Origin: Betaproteobacteria bacterium
GTDB lineage: Bacteria > Pseudomonadota > Gammaproteobacteria > Burkholderiales > Burkholderiaceae_E
DNA length: 22,111 bases
Reading direction: 5' to 3'
Assembly: GCA_009925965.1 (NCBI GenBank)
Contig: RFPW01000012.1
Span: 1-22,111, forward strand
The notes under the pieces were generated by a model. The model ran no database searches. It saw only the letters and a list, made by a program, of their open reading frames with translations, and was not told where the DNA came from. A program made the position numbers and the translations under genes. Shown piece after piece: positions 1 through 6,825 of this stretch (position 1 is the stretch's first letter; every line of letters starts with the position of its first letter).

Positions 1-35
1 TTTATTCAAAAACGATAGGCGGACATAACTGCTTT

Positions 36-404
36 GTGCAGCCCGGCGTTGTTCGCGAAGCCGCCGACCGCATCGAAGCCCAAGCCGCCGAAATCCGCAG
101 CCTCCGCGAGCAGGTGGCCCGCGCACGGCTTGAAGGGGCTGAGATCATGCGGGAGGCGGCGGCGAGGTGGGCCGAGGACGATGCAAAACTGTGCGATTGC
201 TCTGCCCACAGCGAAAGCGAATGCGCTTGCGGAGCGTGGTGCGAATGGAAAACTGTGCCGATGCACCATGTCGTGCAGGCCATCCGCAACATCGACCCCG
301 CCGCCATCCTGGAGGCACACACCCGCGCGAAGGCTATGGACGAGCTTGCGGAAGCTGATGCGGAGTTGCTGGACGACATTGCCCCCGCCCCGCCAGTAGG
401 GTAA
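36..404 (+). CDS. early-region hypothetical protein, Cys-rich, coiled coil
   Basis: This is the only convincing plus-strand gene, converging on the minus-strand lysis cassette. The frame reads as a charged, Ala/Glu-rich helical protein: residues about 5-45 (VREAADRIEAQAAEIRSLREQ and onward) look like coiled coil. A cysteine cluster follows (C-x-C-x7-C-x-C-x3-C, around residues 53-69), then a helix ending in AIRNIDPAAIL. The general pattern of an 'AADRIEALEAE' helix and a terminal 'AIRALDP' helix is common in small early accessory proteins of proteobacterial phages; no function is known. I chose the GTG at 36 because the 35 bases before it are AT-rich and look non-coding, but the frame is open to the left edge, so the real start could lie outside the window. 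The cysteines could bind a metal, which is inference. Confidence is good that it is coding and low on function. Confidence 0.6.
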   Translation: MQPGVVREAADRIEAQAAEIRSLREQVARARLEGAEIMREAAARWAEDDAKLCDCSAHSESECACGAWCEWKTVPMHHVVQAIRNIDPAAILEAHTRAKAMDELAEADAELLDDIAPAPPVG

Positions 405-572
405 AAGCGAGGAGCTGCGGCGCGCGTGTCGCGTACTGTTCCGGGCAGGCTGGGATTGCCGCCGCAGCAAGCACTATCCCGAGGCAGGTCGCTCGGGCTG
501 CAACCAAGTCAGGGCCGCTTGTGGTGCGAAAGGCCCGCCTTACCGACCTTATCCCCTGAACCGATAAGATAC
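405..572. other. convergent intergenic region, no clear gene
   Basis: The plus-strand gene ends at 404 and the minus-strand Rz gene ends at 573, so transcripts meet here. I see no ORF with a usable start. The plus-strand frame 403-567 is open but lacks ATG, GTG or TTG at its head and is blocked upstream by TAG. Two inverted repeats are visible (478-497 and 512-536). Neither is followed by a clear T-tract on either strand, so a bidirectional terminator is possible but not shown. Confidence 0.5.
478..497. terminator. candidate hairpin between convergent operons
   Basis: CCCGAG (478-483) pairs perfectly with CTCGGG (492-497) across an 8-base loop. An outer GCAGC (465-469) can pair with GCTGC (497-501), sharing one base. 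No run of T follows on either side, so this is at best a weak or Rho-assisted terminator. It is listed because both converging transcription units end nearby. Confidence 0.2.
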
Positions 573-1064
573 CTACAAACCCAGCGCCCACGCGCGCGCC
601 GCTTCAAGGCGAAGCGTGTTTTCCGTGCAAACCTGAATATCCGCCGGGATCACCGCAACCATGTTGGCCGCTGCACCGGGGCCGTCAGGACTTCCGGCAC
701 GGCCACCGTCGGGGGCGGCAACGGCTGCGCTGGCATCACGCGCAAAGGCTTGCCAGCGCACCCGGTGAGCAGCGATGTAGCGATCAGCAGCGGAACGAGC
801 GTCTGCAAGCTGCGCCAGATAGGACTTGTCGGCTTCATTGGCTTTGCTCCTGTAGCGGGCCTCTGCGGCGTCGAGAGCGCGCTTGGCGATGACGGTGGCC
901 TCAGACTGCGCAGCGGCGTAAGCGGCCCTGTCCGCCCTCCTGAGCGCCTTCTCGGCATGGTAGGCGTGGCGGTAGTGGTTGGCGGCAAGCGCGAGCCCTA
1001 GGAACGCCAGAGCGGCGGCTATGGACAGGCCAGTGCGCCAGCGGGTGAGAAGCAGGCCGATCAC
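573..1064 (-). CDS. Rz-like inner-membrane spanin (i-spanin)
   Basis: The 163-residue product has a short basic N-terminus, one membrane segment (about residues 12-28, rich in Ala/Leu) and then a long charged helical periplasmic part (about 35-95), the layout of lambda Rz. Known role of the family: it bridges to an outer-membrane lipoprotein and fuses the two membranes at the last step of gram-negative lysis. The start is the GTG at 1064, which overlaps the holin stop as GTGA; the longer in-frame extension to 1151 runs inside the holin and is unlikely. A second gene (650-838) with outer-spanin features lies entirely inside it in another frame, which strongly supports the call. The C-terminal part (about 110-163) is Ala/Gly/Pro-rich and not recognised. 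Confidence 0.8.
   Translation of the reverse strand: MIGLLLTRWRTGLSIAAALAFLGLALAANHYRHAYHAEKALRRADRAAYAAAQSEATVIAKRALDAAEARYRSKANEADKSYLAQLADARSAADRYIAAHRVRWQAFARDASAAVAAPDGGRAGSPDGPGAAANMVAVIPADIQVCTENTLRLEAARAWALGL
650..838 (-). CDS. Rz1-like outer-membrane lipoprotein spanin, nested in Rz
   Basis: This 62-residue frame lies wholly inside the Rz gene. It starts with ATG at 838, preceded by AGGAG at proper spacing. The N-terminus has a basic start, a hydrophobic stretch (LVPLLIATSLLTG) and a lipobox LLTGC with the acylated cysteine at residue 27. The mature part is short and proline-rich (PAQPLPPPTVAVPEV), as in lambda Rz1. Known role: the lipoprotein sits in the outer membrane and contacts Rz across the periplasm. 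Nested Rz/Rz1 pairs are established in lambda-like phages. A random out-of-frame ORF would not be expected to combine a ribosome binding site, lipobox and Pro-rich tail, so I consider it real. Confidence 0.82.
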   Translation of the reverse strand: MKPTSPIWRSLQTLVPLLIATSLLTGCAGKPLRVMPAQPLPPPTVAVPEVLTAPVQRPTWLR

Positions 1065-1285
1065 TGCGGCGCGTCCTGCCCGCCAGCCTTGGTCACGCGC
1101 GCGAGCGTTGCGGCGGCAAAAACGGCCAGCCCGACCAGAGGCCGCGCCCATGCTGGCAGCGTATCCACCAGCGCGGTAAAGCCCGCCGGATCACTTGCAG
1201 CCCATGCGGCGATGATGCCGGCCAAAACGGCAAGGCGGATCGAGGCAAAGCGCCATGCGTCCTGAATGTTGTCGATCAGCTTCAT
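1061..1285 (-). CDS. holin
   Basis: A 74-residue membrane protein with a short amphipathic N-terminal helix (KLIDNIQDAWRFASIR), a first hydrophobic segment at about residues 17-31, a Pro-containing link, a second segment at about 48-62 and a basic, Gln-rich tail. Size, two-segment topology and position between endolysin and spanins fit small phage holins. Its role would be to form lesions in the inner membrane at a set time so that the signal-less endolysin can exit. ATG at 1285 is preceded by GGAGG in the stop region of the upstream mini-gene, so translation should be strong. The stop overlaps the Rz GTG start. Confidence 0.75.
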   Translation of the reverse strand: MKLIDNIQDAWRFASIRLAVLAGIIAAWAASDPAGFTALVDTLPAWARPLVGLAVFAAATLARVTKAGGQDAPQ

Positions 1286-1286
1286 T

Positions 1287-1379
1287 TCAGCCTCCTATGA
1301 TCATGAGAACGAACACGGTGATGATGGCGAAGTAGACGGCGCATTCCCGCACGGCTCGGATGAACTGTGCGCGGGTCAT
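1287..1379 (-). CDS. 30-residue membrane peptide in lysis cassette
   Basis: This small frame fills the space between endolysin and holin exactly. ATG at 1379 overlaps the endolysin stop as ATGA, and its own TGA at 1287-1289 ends just before the holin ATG and next to the holin ribosome binding site. The peptide starts MTRAQFIRAVRECAVYF and ends in a hydrophobic stretch (AIITVFVLMIIGG), so it is basic at the N-terminus with one predicted membrane segment. It may be a second holin component, an antiholin-like modulator, or only a coupling peptide for holin translation. No family was recognised. The exact packing supports a real gene. Confidence 0.6.
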   Translation of the reverse strand: MTRAQFIRAVRECAVYFAIITVFVLMIIGG

Positions 1380-1894
1380 TTCAACAACGCCAAGGCAGCG
1401 TCCTCGACCCGTTTAACGCGTGCGAGCCATCCCTTGCCGAAGCGCCAGAAGGTTGGCAGCGCCCGGTAGTAATCCCGGCGTGCGTCGGCATAAGCTTCGA
1501 TCAGCGCATCTATGCCCTTGCGCATGGAATAGGCTTGCACCGCCTGCAAAGTGCCGCGCCCGATCTGCCCGTCAGGTATGGCCGACACGATCTTTTGCAG
1601 CATCTTGGCAGCACGTCCCGGCCCTGCGTTCACTGCGAAGTCGAACACCATGAGCCCGAGCCCATCGCCCAGCTGGTCGCCCGCCACCTTATCCCAATAT
1701 CGGGACTTGTAGAGCGGCGCGACGGCGACTTGCGTAAGCCCGCGCATGACAGCCTCGGTTGCGGGCCTGCCAGTGTATTCCGCCCAGGTCTTTGCTGTGA
1801 CACCAAGATTGGTCATGCCCCCCGGATCGTGCGGGTCATTGACAAAGCCGCCTTCCTCTTTGAGCAGGACGGCAAGTGCGTCGGAAAAGCTCAT
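1376..1894 (-). CDS. endolysin, GH108-type N-acetylmuramidase
   Basis: The N-terminus carries the GH108 signature: KEEGGFVNDPHDPGGMTNLG, with the presumed catalytic Glu at residue 14 in E-G-G-F. The C-terminal half has DGQIGRGTLQAV, typical of the peptidoglycan-binding domain that follows GH108 domains. It should cleave the glycan strands of the cell wall during host lysis. There is no signal peptide or membrane anchor, so export must depend on the holin. The ATG at 1894 overlaps the upstream stop as TGATG and follows a G-rich site; an in-frame TTG one codon upstream is less likely. At about 172 residues it has the usual family length. Confidence 0.92.
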   Translation of the reverse strand: MSFSDALAVLLKEEGGFVNDPHDPGGMTNLGVTAKTWAEYTGRPATEAVMRGLTQVAVAPLYKSRYWDKVAGDQLGDGLGLMVFDFAVNAGPGRAAKMLQKIVSAIPDGQIGRGTLQAVQAYSMRKGIDALIEAYADARRDYYRALPTFWRFGKGWLARVKRVEDAALALLK

Positions 1895-2136
1895 CAATGC
1901 CCCCCGAAAATGCGCGCGCCGAACTTCGCCACCAGCCCGCCAATGAATCCTGCGAACAGCATAAGCGCACCGATTGCGCCCTTGCGCTTGTTCTCGGACG
2001 CTTCGAGCCTCGCCAACCGGCTATCGATTCGCTCAAGCAGGTCCTCGATTTTGTCCAAGCGAGCCCCCATGGCGTCCTGCTTGCCCTCCACGCGCCCCAT
2101 GTCGCGGCTCAGGTCGGTGTGGTTTGGCGGGTTCAT
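1894..2136 (-). CDS. XhlA-like coiled-coil membrane protein
   Basis: The 80-residue product is a charged heptad-like helix at about residues 10-50 (DKIEDLLERIDSRLARLEASE) followed by one membrane segment (about 54-73, AIGALMLFAGFIGGLVAKF). This is the layout of the haemolysin XhlA family encoded beside endolysin genes in many phages. The family is membrane-associated and thought to help lysis; its exact role is not settled. The ATG at 2136 lies 8 bases after the tailspike stop, with GAGG in the linking sequence. It is the first gene of the lysis cassette. Confidence 0.7.
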   Translation of the reverse strand: MNPPNHTDLSRDMGRVEGKQDAMGARLDKIEDLLERIDSRLARLEASENKRKGAIGALMLFAGFIGGLVAKFGARIFGGH

Positions 2137-2144
2137 CGCTTGCC

Positions 2145-4835
2145 TCAGAACGCATCAAAGTTTGCCACATCGGTGCCCGTCACGACCACATGAACCGTGG
2201 GGGTAAGCTGTGCTGAAAGCGCGGTGTCTGCCACCGTGGCGACAGGTGAGACACTATCGCAATAGACCACGATCTGTGTCGTGCTGGGCACATCGACAAT
2301 CTTGAACGTCTTGGCGTTGAACGCCGCGTTTACCGATCCGGTAATCGACACGATGTCGCCAACATTGAACCCGTGCGCAGCGGTAAAATTGATGAAGCCA
2401 AGGTTGGTGTTGTTGTCACCGCCCTGCCGTCCCGTAAGCGAACTGGTGCCAGACATGCCCGTGACAACTGCTGGGGGCTTGGCCTGCGCGGCGTTGCCTT
2501 TCCAAAACATGCCATCGGTTGCGCCTGTGGAAGGGCTGCGAAGCACAGCCGCCTCGCTGGCCGCCAGAGGAATGGAAAGAACCGTCTTCGTCCCTGTAAG
2601 CGTCGAAAGTGCCTGATTGTTGACGTTGGAAATGAGCGTTGCACCACCAGTATCGGCAAAGACGCCAACCGTTGCACCACCAGTGGCCATCGAAACCGTG
2701 GGCTTCAGCGCCAAAATCTCCCTGATCTTGTACTGCCCTTTTGGGGACGTATAGATGCGCTGATAGGATGTCGAGTTGGTGTCGGCATCAAGCAGATATG
2801 CCACGCAATCCGGGGGCAGCAAGTTACCTATAGACACAAGCCCGCCAACATTCGACGGTGATGCAAGCTGGCCGCTGGGGTAGATGCCGCCGTCGCGGTT
2901 GTAGACCCAGCTATCAATCTTGATCTGCGTAACATTGCCCGCCGCATAAGCTGCGATGAATGCCTTGCTACTGGCGGAAAATCCGCGCTCAAAAATGTTC
3001 TTGCGCGTGTTGAGTTGCTTGACCCTCCACTGTCCGCGATTGGAGCCAAGAGACGTACCCGGCGTGCTGCGCGGGTAGAAGATACCCACCGCGTTAGCGA
3101 TGTCGGTTGCGAGAGCAGTCCAATATTCGACCTGCATGAGGTCGATGTCCATATCGGCCACAGACCCCGCCATGATCCCGGTCGAATTAGTATAGGACCG
3201 GCAGCCCTCGATGTGAATTTCGCCGAACTTGAAATGACGGCTAGACACAAAGATCATGTCGGAATTGAAGCCCAGATACTCAACGTTAAGCTGCGCAATC
3301 GATCCCGCGCCCGTGCCGCTGATATAAACCGCAGTCTGGATGGTGTAGGTAGGCGCGGTAAACGTGCCCGATCCTGCCGAACGAATGTACATGTTGGCGA
3401 TGGCATCGCCCGTGCCTGTCCCGCGAAGAACAATCCCGTAACGCTGCGGGTCGTCCACATACAGGAAATGGAACGTGTTTGAGAACTCCGCAGCCGGGAA
3501 CGTGCTGGGCGCATTGAAGCCGGTAAACTGCACGATGTTGCCGCTTGTCGCGGTACTCGGCAAAGGCGTGGCAAGGCCCAGCGTGGCGCTCGATACCGAC
3601 GAAAGCCGCGTGATATGGTATGCGCCAGTGTCAAGCTGGACTTGCACCCACATGCCAGGCACCCAGGGATAGGAGCCCAGCGCATCGGTCTGCGCATTTG
3701 CCACGACAATTGAGGACGCCCCGGCGCTGTACGTTGCCGTAGTCGTGGACGCGATAGCAGGCGGGTTGAAAATGCCGACATTGGCACCGCCCGCCACGTA
3801 AATACGGTTGACGACATTGCTATACCAGCCTGTCTGGCCGGGATAGGGATTGATCAAAAGCCCCACTGCGCCGTAGTCGGTCGCACTTTGGATCGTTTCG
3901 TATTGCAGAACCGGGAGCGTCCACACAGCCCGCGAGCCCCACACAGTCATGATCGGGATGTTGCTCGTCCGCTGCACAATCCATGCCTGCGGATCGCACT
4001 GCATTCCTGTATTCTGGTTGGTCACGGTGCCGCTGCCATCGCCGTTCCAATGGATAGTCTGGGCCACACCATATTTGCCAGCGGGCATCACGCGCGTGCA
4101 AAGCTTGCTTGCCCATGCCTGAAGCGCGGGGCCGTCGTTGTTTCCGGGAGAGCCGCTGTTGACGTAGTCGGCCAACGCGCCAAAGTGCTGCGGGGTCAGG
4201 CGCTGCCACTGCGGAAGCGTGATTTTAGACGCATCTGCCGCCAGAAACACTCGCTGGTAATCGGTCGCAATGAACCCGTTTGACAAGTTCAACGTGTACG
4301 CGCCGCAGGAGACTGTGAACCCTAGCGCAAACATTATCTGGCGCGTGGCGGTGAAATTGCCGGTTAGCGCCCATGCCGAGTTGACGACCACGTATGTTTT
4401 GCCCGCGCTTACAGCCGCAGCGTGAGCCGCTTCTACACTTGCATAAGACGCCGAAAAAACCGCGTTGGCGTAGATGCTGGCAAGATCCTGAACCGTGCCG
4501 CCGCCCGCAATACCGATGGCAGCGGCGCCGGTGCTGGCCGCAAGATCAGAGCGCAATCCAACGTCAGGCCCGGTAACATTGTCCTGCGTGTAAATCGTGA
4601 CATCGGCGCTGGTCGTGACCGTGACTTTGTAAGACCCGCTCCAAAAAATCGTCGCCTCGCCGCGCGCATTGAGGATGATCGGGTTTGTGTTTGGAACCAC
4701 GCCCGCCGCGTCGGTGTACGTGGCCTTGGGTGTGCTGGTGCCCGCAGCATACGTGTAGACCTTGCCCCCGGCCAAGGGCTTGCCGTCAGAGCCGAAGAAT
4801 TGCTGCCGTGGGTTTGGCAGAAGGGACAAGGTCAT
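2145..4835 (-). CDS. tailspike with P22-type head-binding domain
   Basis: Residues about 1-95 (from NPRQQFFGSDGKPLAGGKVYTY to GSYKVTV) match the P22 tailspike head-binding domain, which fixes the spike to the tail machine. The remaining 800 residues are Ser/Thr/Gly/Asn-rich and beta-like, fitting a trimeric beta-helix that binds and often cleaves surface polysaccharide. I could not identify catalytic acids. A small inserted beta module is visible at about 375-445 (SAGASSIVVANA to TSGNIVQF), and a C-terminal module (FTAAHGFNVGDIVSITGS) resembles small Ig-like domains. At 896 residues it is longer than P22 gp9 (667). ATG at 4835 follows GAAGGA. It is the probable host-range determinant. Confidence 0.88.
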   Translation of the reverse strand: MTLSLLPNPRQQFFGSDGKPLAGGKVYTYAAGTSTPKATYTDAAGVVPNTNPIILNARGEATIFWSGSYKVTVTTSADVTIYTQDNVTGPDVGLRSDLAASTGAAAIGIAGGGTVQDLASIYANAVFSASYASVEAAHAAAVSAGKTYVVVNSAWALTGNFTATRQIMFALGFTVSCGAYTLNLSNGFIATDYQRVFLAADASKITLPQWQRLTPQHFGALADYVNSGSPGNNDGPALQAWASKLCTRVMPAGKYGVAQTIHWNGDGSGTVTNQNTGMQCDPQAWIVQRTSNIPIMTVWGSRAVWTLPVLQYETIQSATDYGAVGLLINPYPGQTGWYSNVVNRIYVAGGANVGIFNPPAIASTTTATYSAGASSIVVANAQTDALGSYPWVPGMWVQVQLDTGAYHITRLSSVSSATLGLATPLPSTATSGNIVQFTGFNAPSTFPAAEFSNTFHFLYVDDPQRYGIVLRGTGTGDAIANMYIRSAGSGTFTAPTYTIQTAVYISGTGAGSIAQLNVEYLGFNSDMIFVSSRHFKFGEIHIEGCRSYTNSTGIMAGSVADMDIDLMQVEYWTALATDIANAVGIFYPRSTPGTSLGSNRGQWRVKQLNTRKNIFERGFSASSKAFIAAYAAGNVTQIKIDSWVYNRDGGIYPSGQLASPSNVGGLVSIGNLLPPDCVAYLLDADTNSTSYQRIYTSPKGQYKIREILALKPTVSMATGGATVGVFADTGGATLISNVNNQALSTLTGTKTVLSIPLAASEAAVLRSPSTGATDGMFWKGNAAQAKPPAVVTGMSGTSSLTGRQGGDNNTNLGFINFTAAHGFNVGDIVSITGSVNAAFNAKTFKIVDVPSTTQIVVYCDSVSPVATVADTALSAQLTPTVHVVVTGTDVANFDAF

Positions 4836-4944
4836 GGTATGGTCCTTCGTTATCGCAACGATGGGGTTTCAGTTGAAGGTCTGGCACGTCCTGGTTCTGT
4901 GTTACCTCTTGATGGCCGTGCCGCGCCAGATATGGCTTAAGCGT
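4836..4944 (-). other. 109-bp gap before tailspike
   Basis: This is the longest non-overlapping gap inside the minus-strand operon. It holds the tailspike ribosome binding site (GAAGGA just upstream of 4835). I see no convincing promoter boxes, hairpin with T-tract or small ORF. A weak TTCAAC / GATAAC pair with 17-base spacing exists but matches the sigma-70 consensus poorly. The break in gene packing suggests that the tailspike is an exchangeable cassette. Confidence 0.4.
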
Positions 4945-6825
4945 TCACTGTTGCTGTTGCTGCTGTTCTTTTCCGTCGCTTGCCACCGCAGCGGCAGCGA
5001 CGTTATCGTTAATAGGCGTTGCGACTTTCACACGGTTGCCCGTTGCTGAAATTGCTACGCCGATTTTTGTCAGGATCGCCGCTTCCTGCTTGCTCCCCTT
5101 GGGTGACGCCGCCAATTTGAGCAGGAGATCACGAACCGGCGCGGATTCGTAGGCGCGTGCGAGCAAGCCTGTCCCGCCCGCAGCCAAAGCGCCGTTAAGC
5201 GGACCAAGTAGCGTGGTGAACGCGCCGCCAATGGCGTAGGGAACGACTTGTGCGCCCGTTGTCGGATTGGCATTCGCAACACCGGCTTGCCGGGTGGCGT
5301 TGATAAGCCGCGTCAGGCCCTCGACCGCTTGGGCATCGTTGCCTTTGAAGAACACGCCGACGCCTTGGCCCAGCTTGCTCACCTCGTTGACAAACCGTTC
5401 GGGGCTAATCACGGCGTTACCGTCAGGGCCGATTGATTGCGCTTTTTCCATGGCACGATGAATGATTGCCGATTGCGCACGCGAACGGCCAACCGGCGAA
5501 AGATTCTGATAGAGCCGCGCCACATCGCTTTTCTTGGCGCTGAATAGCAGCTTGGCGACGTTCTCAGGCGTGTCCTCGCCGGTTTTCAGGACGCCCTTAA
5601 GCGCGGCGTTATCAAGCTCGCCTGCCATGGCCGCAAGCTTGGTGTTGGCCTTGCGCCACGTCTCCAAGGCCTTTGAGCCGCCCATATTCCGGATGTATGT
5701 GCCCATTTCCGCGCGAAGCGGCGCGTAGATCGCGTTCAACGCTTTTTCCCCATCGGTCTTGATGGCCGCAAGGCTGGGATCGGCGAACAAGTCACCAAGC
5801 AGTTTGCGATTACCCTCGATCTGGGGAAGCGTTTTGCCTTGGGCCAGCTCGCTTTTGAACGCTTGAAGTTTGGCGACAACCGGCGCGTATGCTTTGGCGT
5901 TGATGCCGTTCAGTTTGGCAATCTGCTCGTCGATCTTGGTCAAAGTGCGGTCCACCGGGACATTACCGGGAATGCGCTCAATGATGCCATTTTTGGCCGT
6001 GGTCAGCTTGGCGATGGTGTTGCCACGGGTCGCAATGAGGTTATCCGTCACCTTTTCCAAAGCGCCGGGATTGCCCGCGCCAAACTCATCCACGAAATTC
6101 TTGACCGCCGCAACACGTTCCGTAGCCTGTGCCGCACGAGGACCGCTTGTGCCCGCGAGAGGTATCTTTTCGCCAAGGCCGCGTATTGCCTTGCCGACAA
6201 TCGTCTTGGGCGGAATCACATCGCTGGTCATCACGCGCACGCCGCGCTTTGTCCCTTCCGCAACGACTGCCGAAGGTGTGACGGGCGGGGCCTTGGGGAA
6301 CGATGGCGGCGCGGCCTTGGCGGCAGGCAAGAACCTGTTGACGGGTGAAACCACACCGCCCGCCAGCTCGGAAATCGTGCGAACCGTGCGGCCCGTACTG
6401 TCTTTTGGTGTCGGCGCTACAGCTTCGACCGCACCGCCAATAGTGACGGGGTGCTGCAATTGCCTTGCGTAGTAATCCGCGCCTGCGCGGATTTGTTGCC
6501 CAAGTGTTTTTTTGCCAGTGATGAGGTTGGTAAGCTTCGGCCCTCCAGTCACTTGGTCGGCAACATAACCCGCAGCATGACCACCACCCTGCACCAAGTA
6601 ACCCGCCGCCGCGCCGATTGCGTTAGTCACAGCATCAGGCACGCCAACAGCGCCTTTGACAAGCCCGCCAAGAGTATTTTGTGTGGCGCCCAGCAAGTCC
6701 CCTGCCCATGTGCGAGGCGCGGGTTTGGGCGCAGGCTTTGCCTTTGGTTTTACAGACGCAACAACGGGCGCACTCTGCCAAGCAGGCGCAGTCTGTTGAA
6801 CAGCGGGGGCGTCTTTCCAGCCCAT
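4945..6825 (-). CDS. large ejection (internal virion) protein
   Basis: The product has 626 residues. A Lys/Pro-rich N-terminus (KPKAKPAPKPAPR, about 26-38) precedes a Gly/Ala-rich hydrophobic region (about 43-95) and a long helical charged middle. A second Gly/Ala hydrophobic stretch lies near 540-575 (AIGGAFTTLLGPLNGALAAGG). The protein ends in six glutamines. Position as third of three genes after gp10, size close to P22 gp16 (609), and the hydrophobic/helical composition fit an ejection protein that leaves the virion with DNA and helps form the channel through the envelope. No catalytic domain was recognised. Its ATG overlaps the upstream stop as TAATG. Assignment rests mainly on context and composition. 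Confidence 0.68.
   Translation of the reverse strand: MGWKDAPAVQQTAPAWQSAPVVASVKPKAKPAPKPAPRTWAGDLLGATQNTLGGLVKGAVGVPDAVTNAIGAAAGYLVQGGGHAAGYVADQVTGGPKLTNLITGKKTLGQQIRAGADYYARQLQHPVTIGGAVEAVAPTPKDSTGRTVRTISELAGGVVSPVNRFLPAAKAAPPSFPKAPPVTPSAVVAEGTKRGVRVMTSDVIPPKTIVGKAIRGLGEKIPLAGTSGPRAAQATERVAAVKNFVDEFGAGNPGALEKVTDNLIATRGNTIAKLTTAKNGIIERIPGNVPVDRTLTKIDEQIAKLNGINAKAYAPVVAKLQAFKSELAQGKTLPQIEGNRKLLGDLFADPSLAAIKTDGEKALNAIYAPLRAEMGTYIRNMGGSKALETWRKANTKLAAMAGELDNAALKGVLKTGEDTPENVAKLLFSAKKSDVARLYQNLSPVGRSRAQSAIIHRAMEKAQSIGPDGNAVISPERFVNEVSKLGQGVGVFFKGNDAQAVEGLTRLINATRQAGVANANPTTGAQVVPYAIGGAFTTLLGPLNGALAAGGTGLLARAYESAPVRDLLLKLAASPKGSKQEAAILTKIGVAISATGNRVKVATPINDNVAAAAVASDGKEQQQQQQ

Noticed and set aside
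403..567. Open plus-strand frame (reads KSEELRRACRVLFRAG and onward) after the early-type gene
   Set aside because: It has no ATG, GTG or TTG at its head and is blocked by TAG just upstream. It could be a decayed small gene, but the evidence is too thin.
334..591. Minus-strand 85-residue ORF at the end of the lysis cassette
   Set aside because: It overlaps the Rz end and the antisense of the plus-strand gene, has random-looking composition and lacks a ribosome binding site.
1367..2206. 279-residue plus-strand ORF
   Set aside because: It is antisense to the endolysin and XhlA-like genes, both of which have clear family motifs.
4762..5049. Plus-strand ORF with a hydrophobic, membrane-like stretch
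   Set aside because: The Leu run comes from reading the CAG/CAA glutamine codons of the ejection gene on the other strand, and the frame overlaps two well-supported genes.
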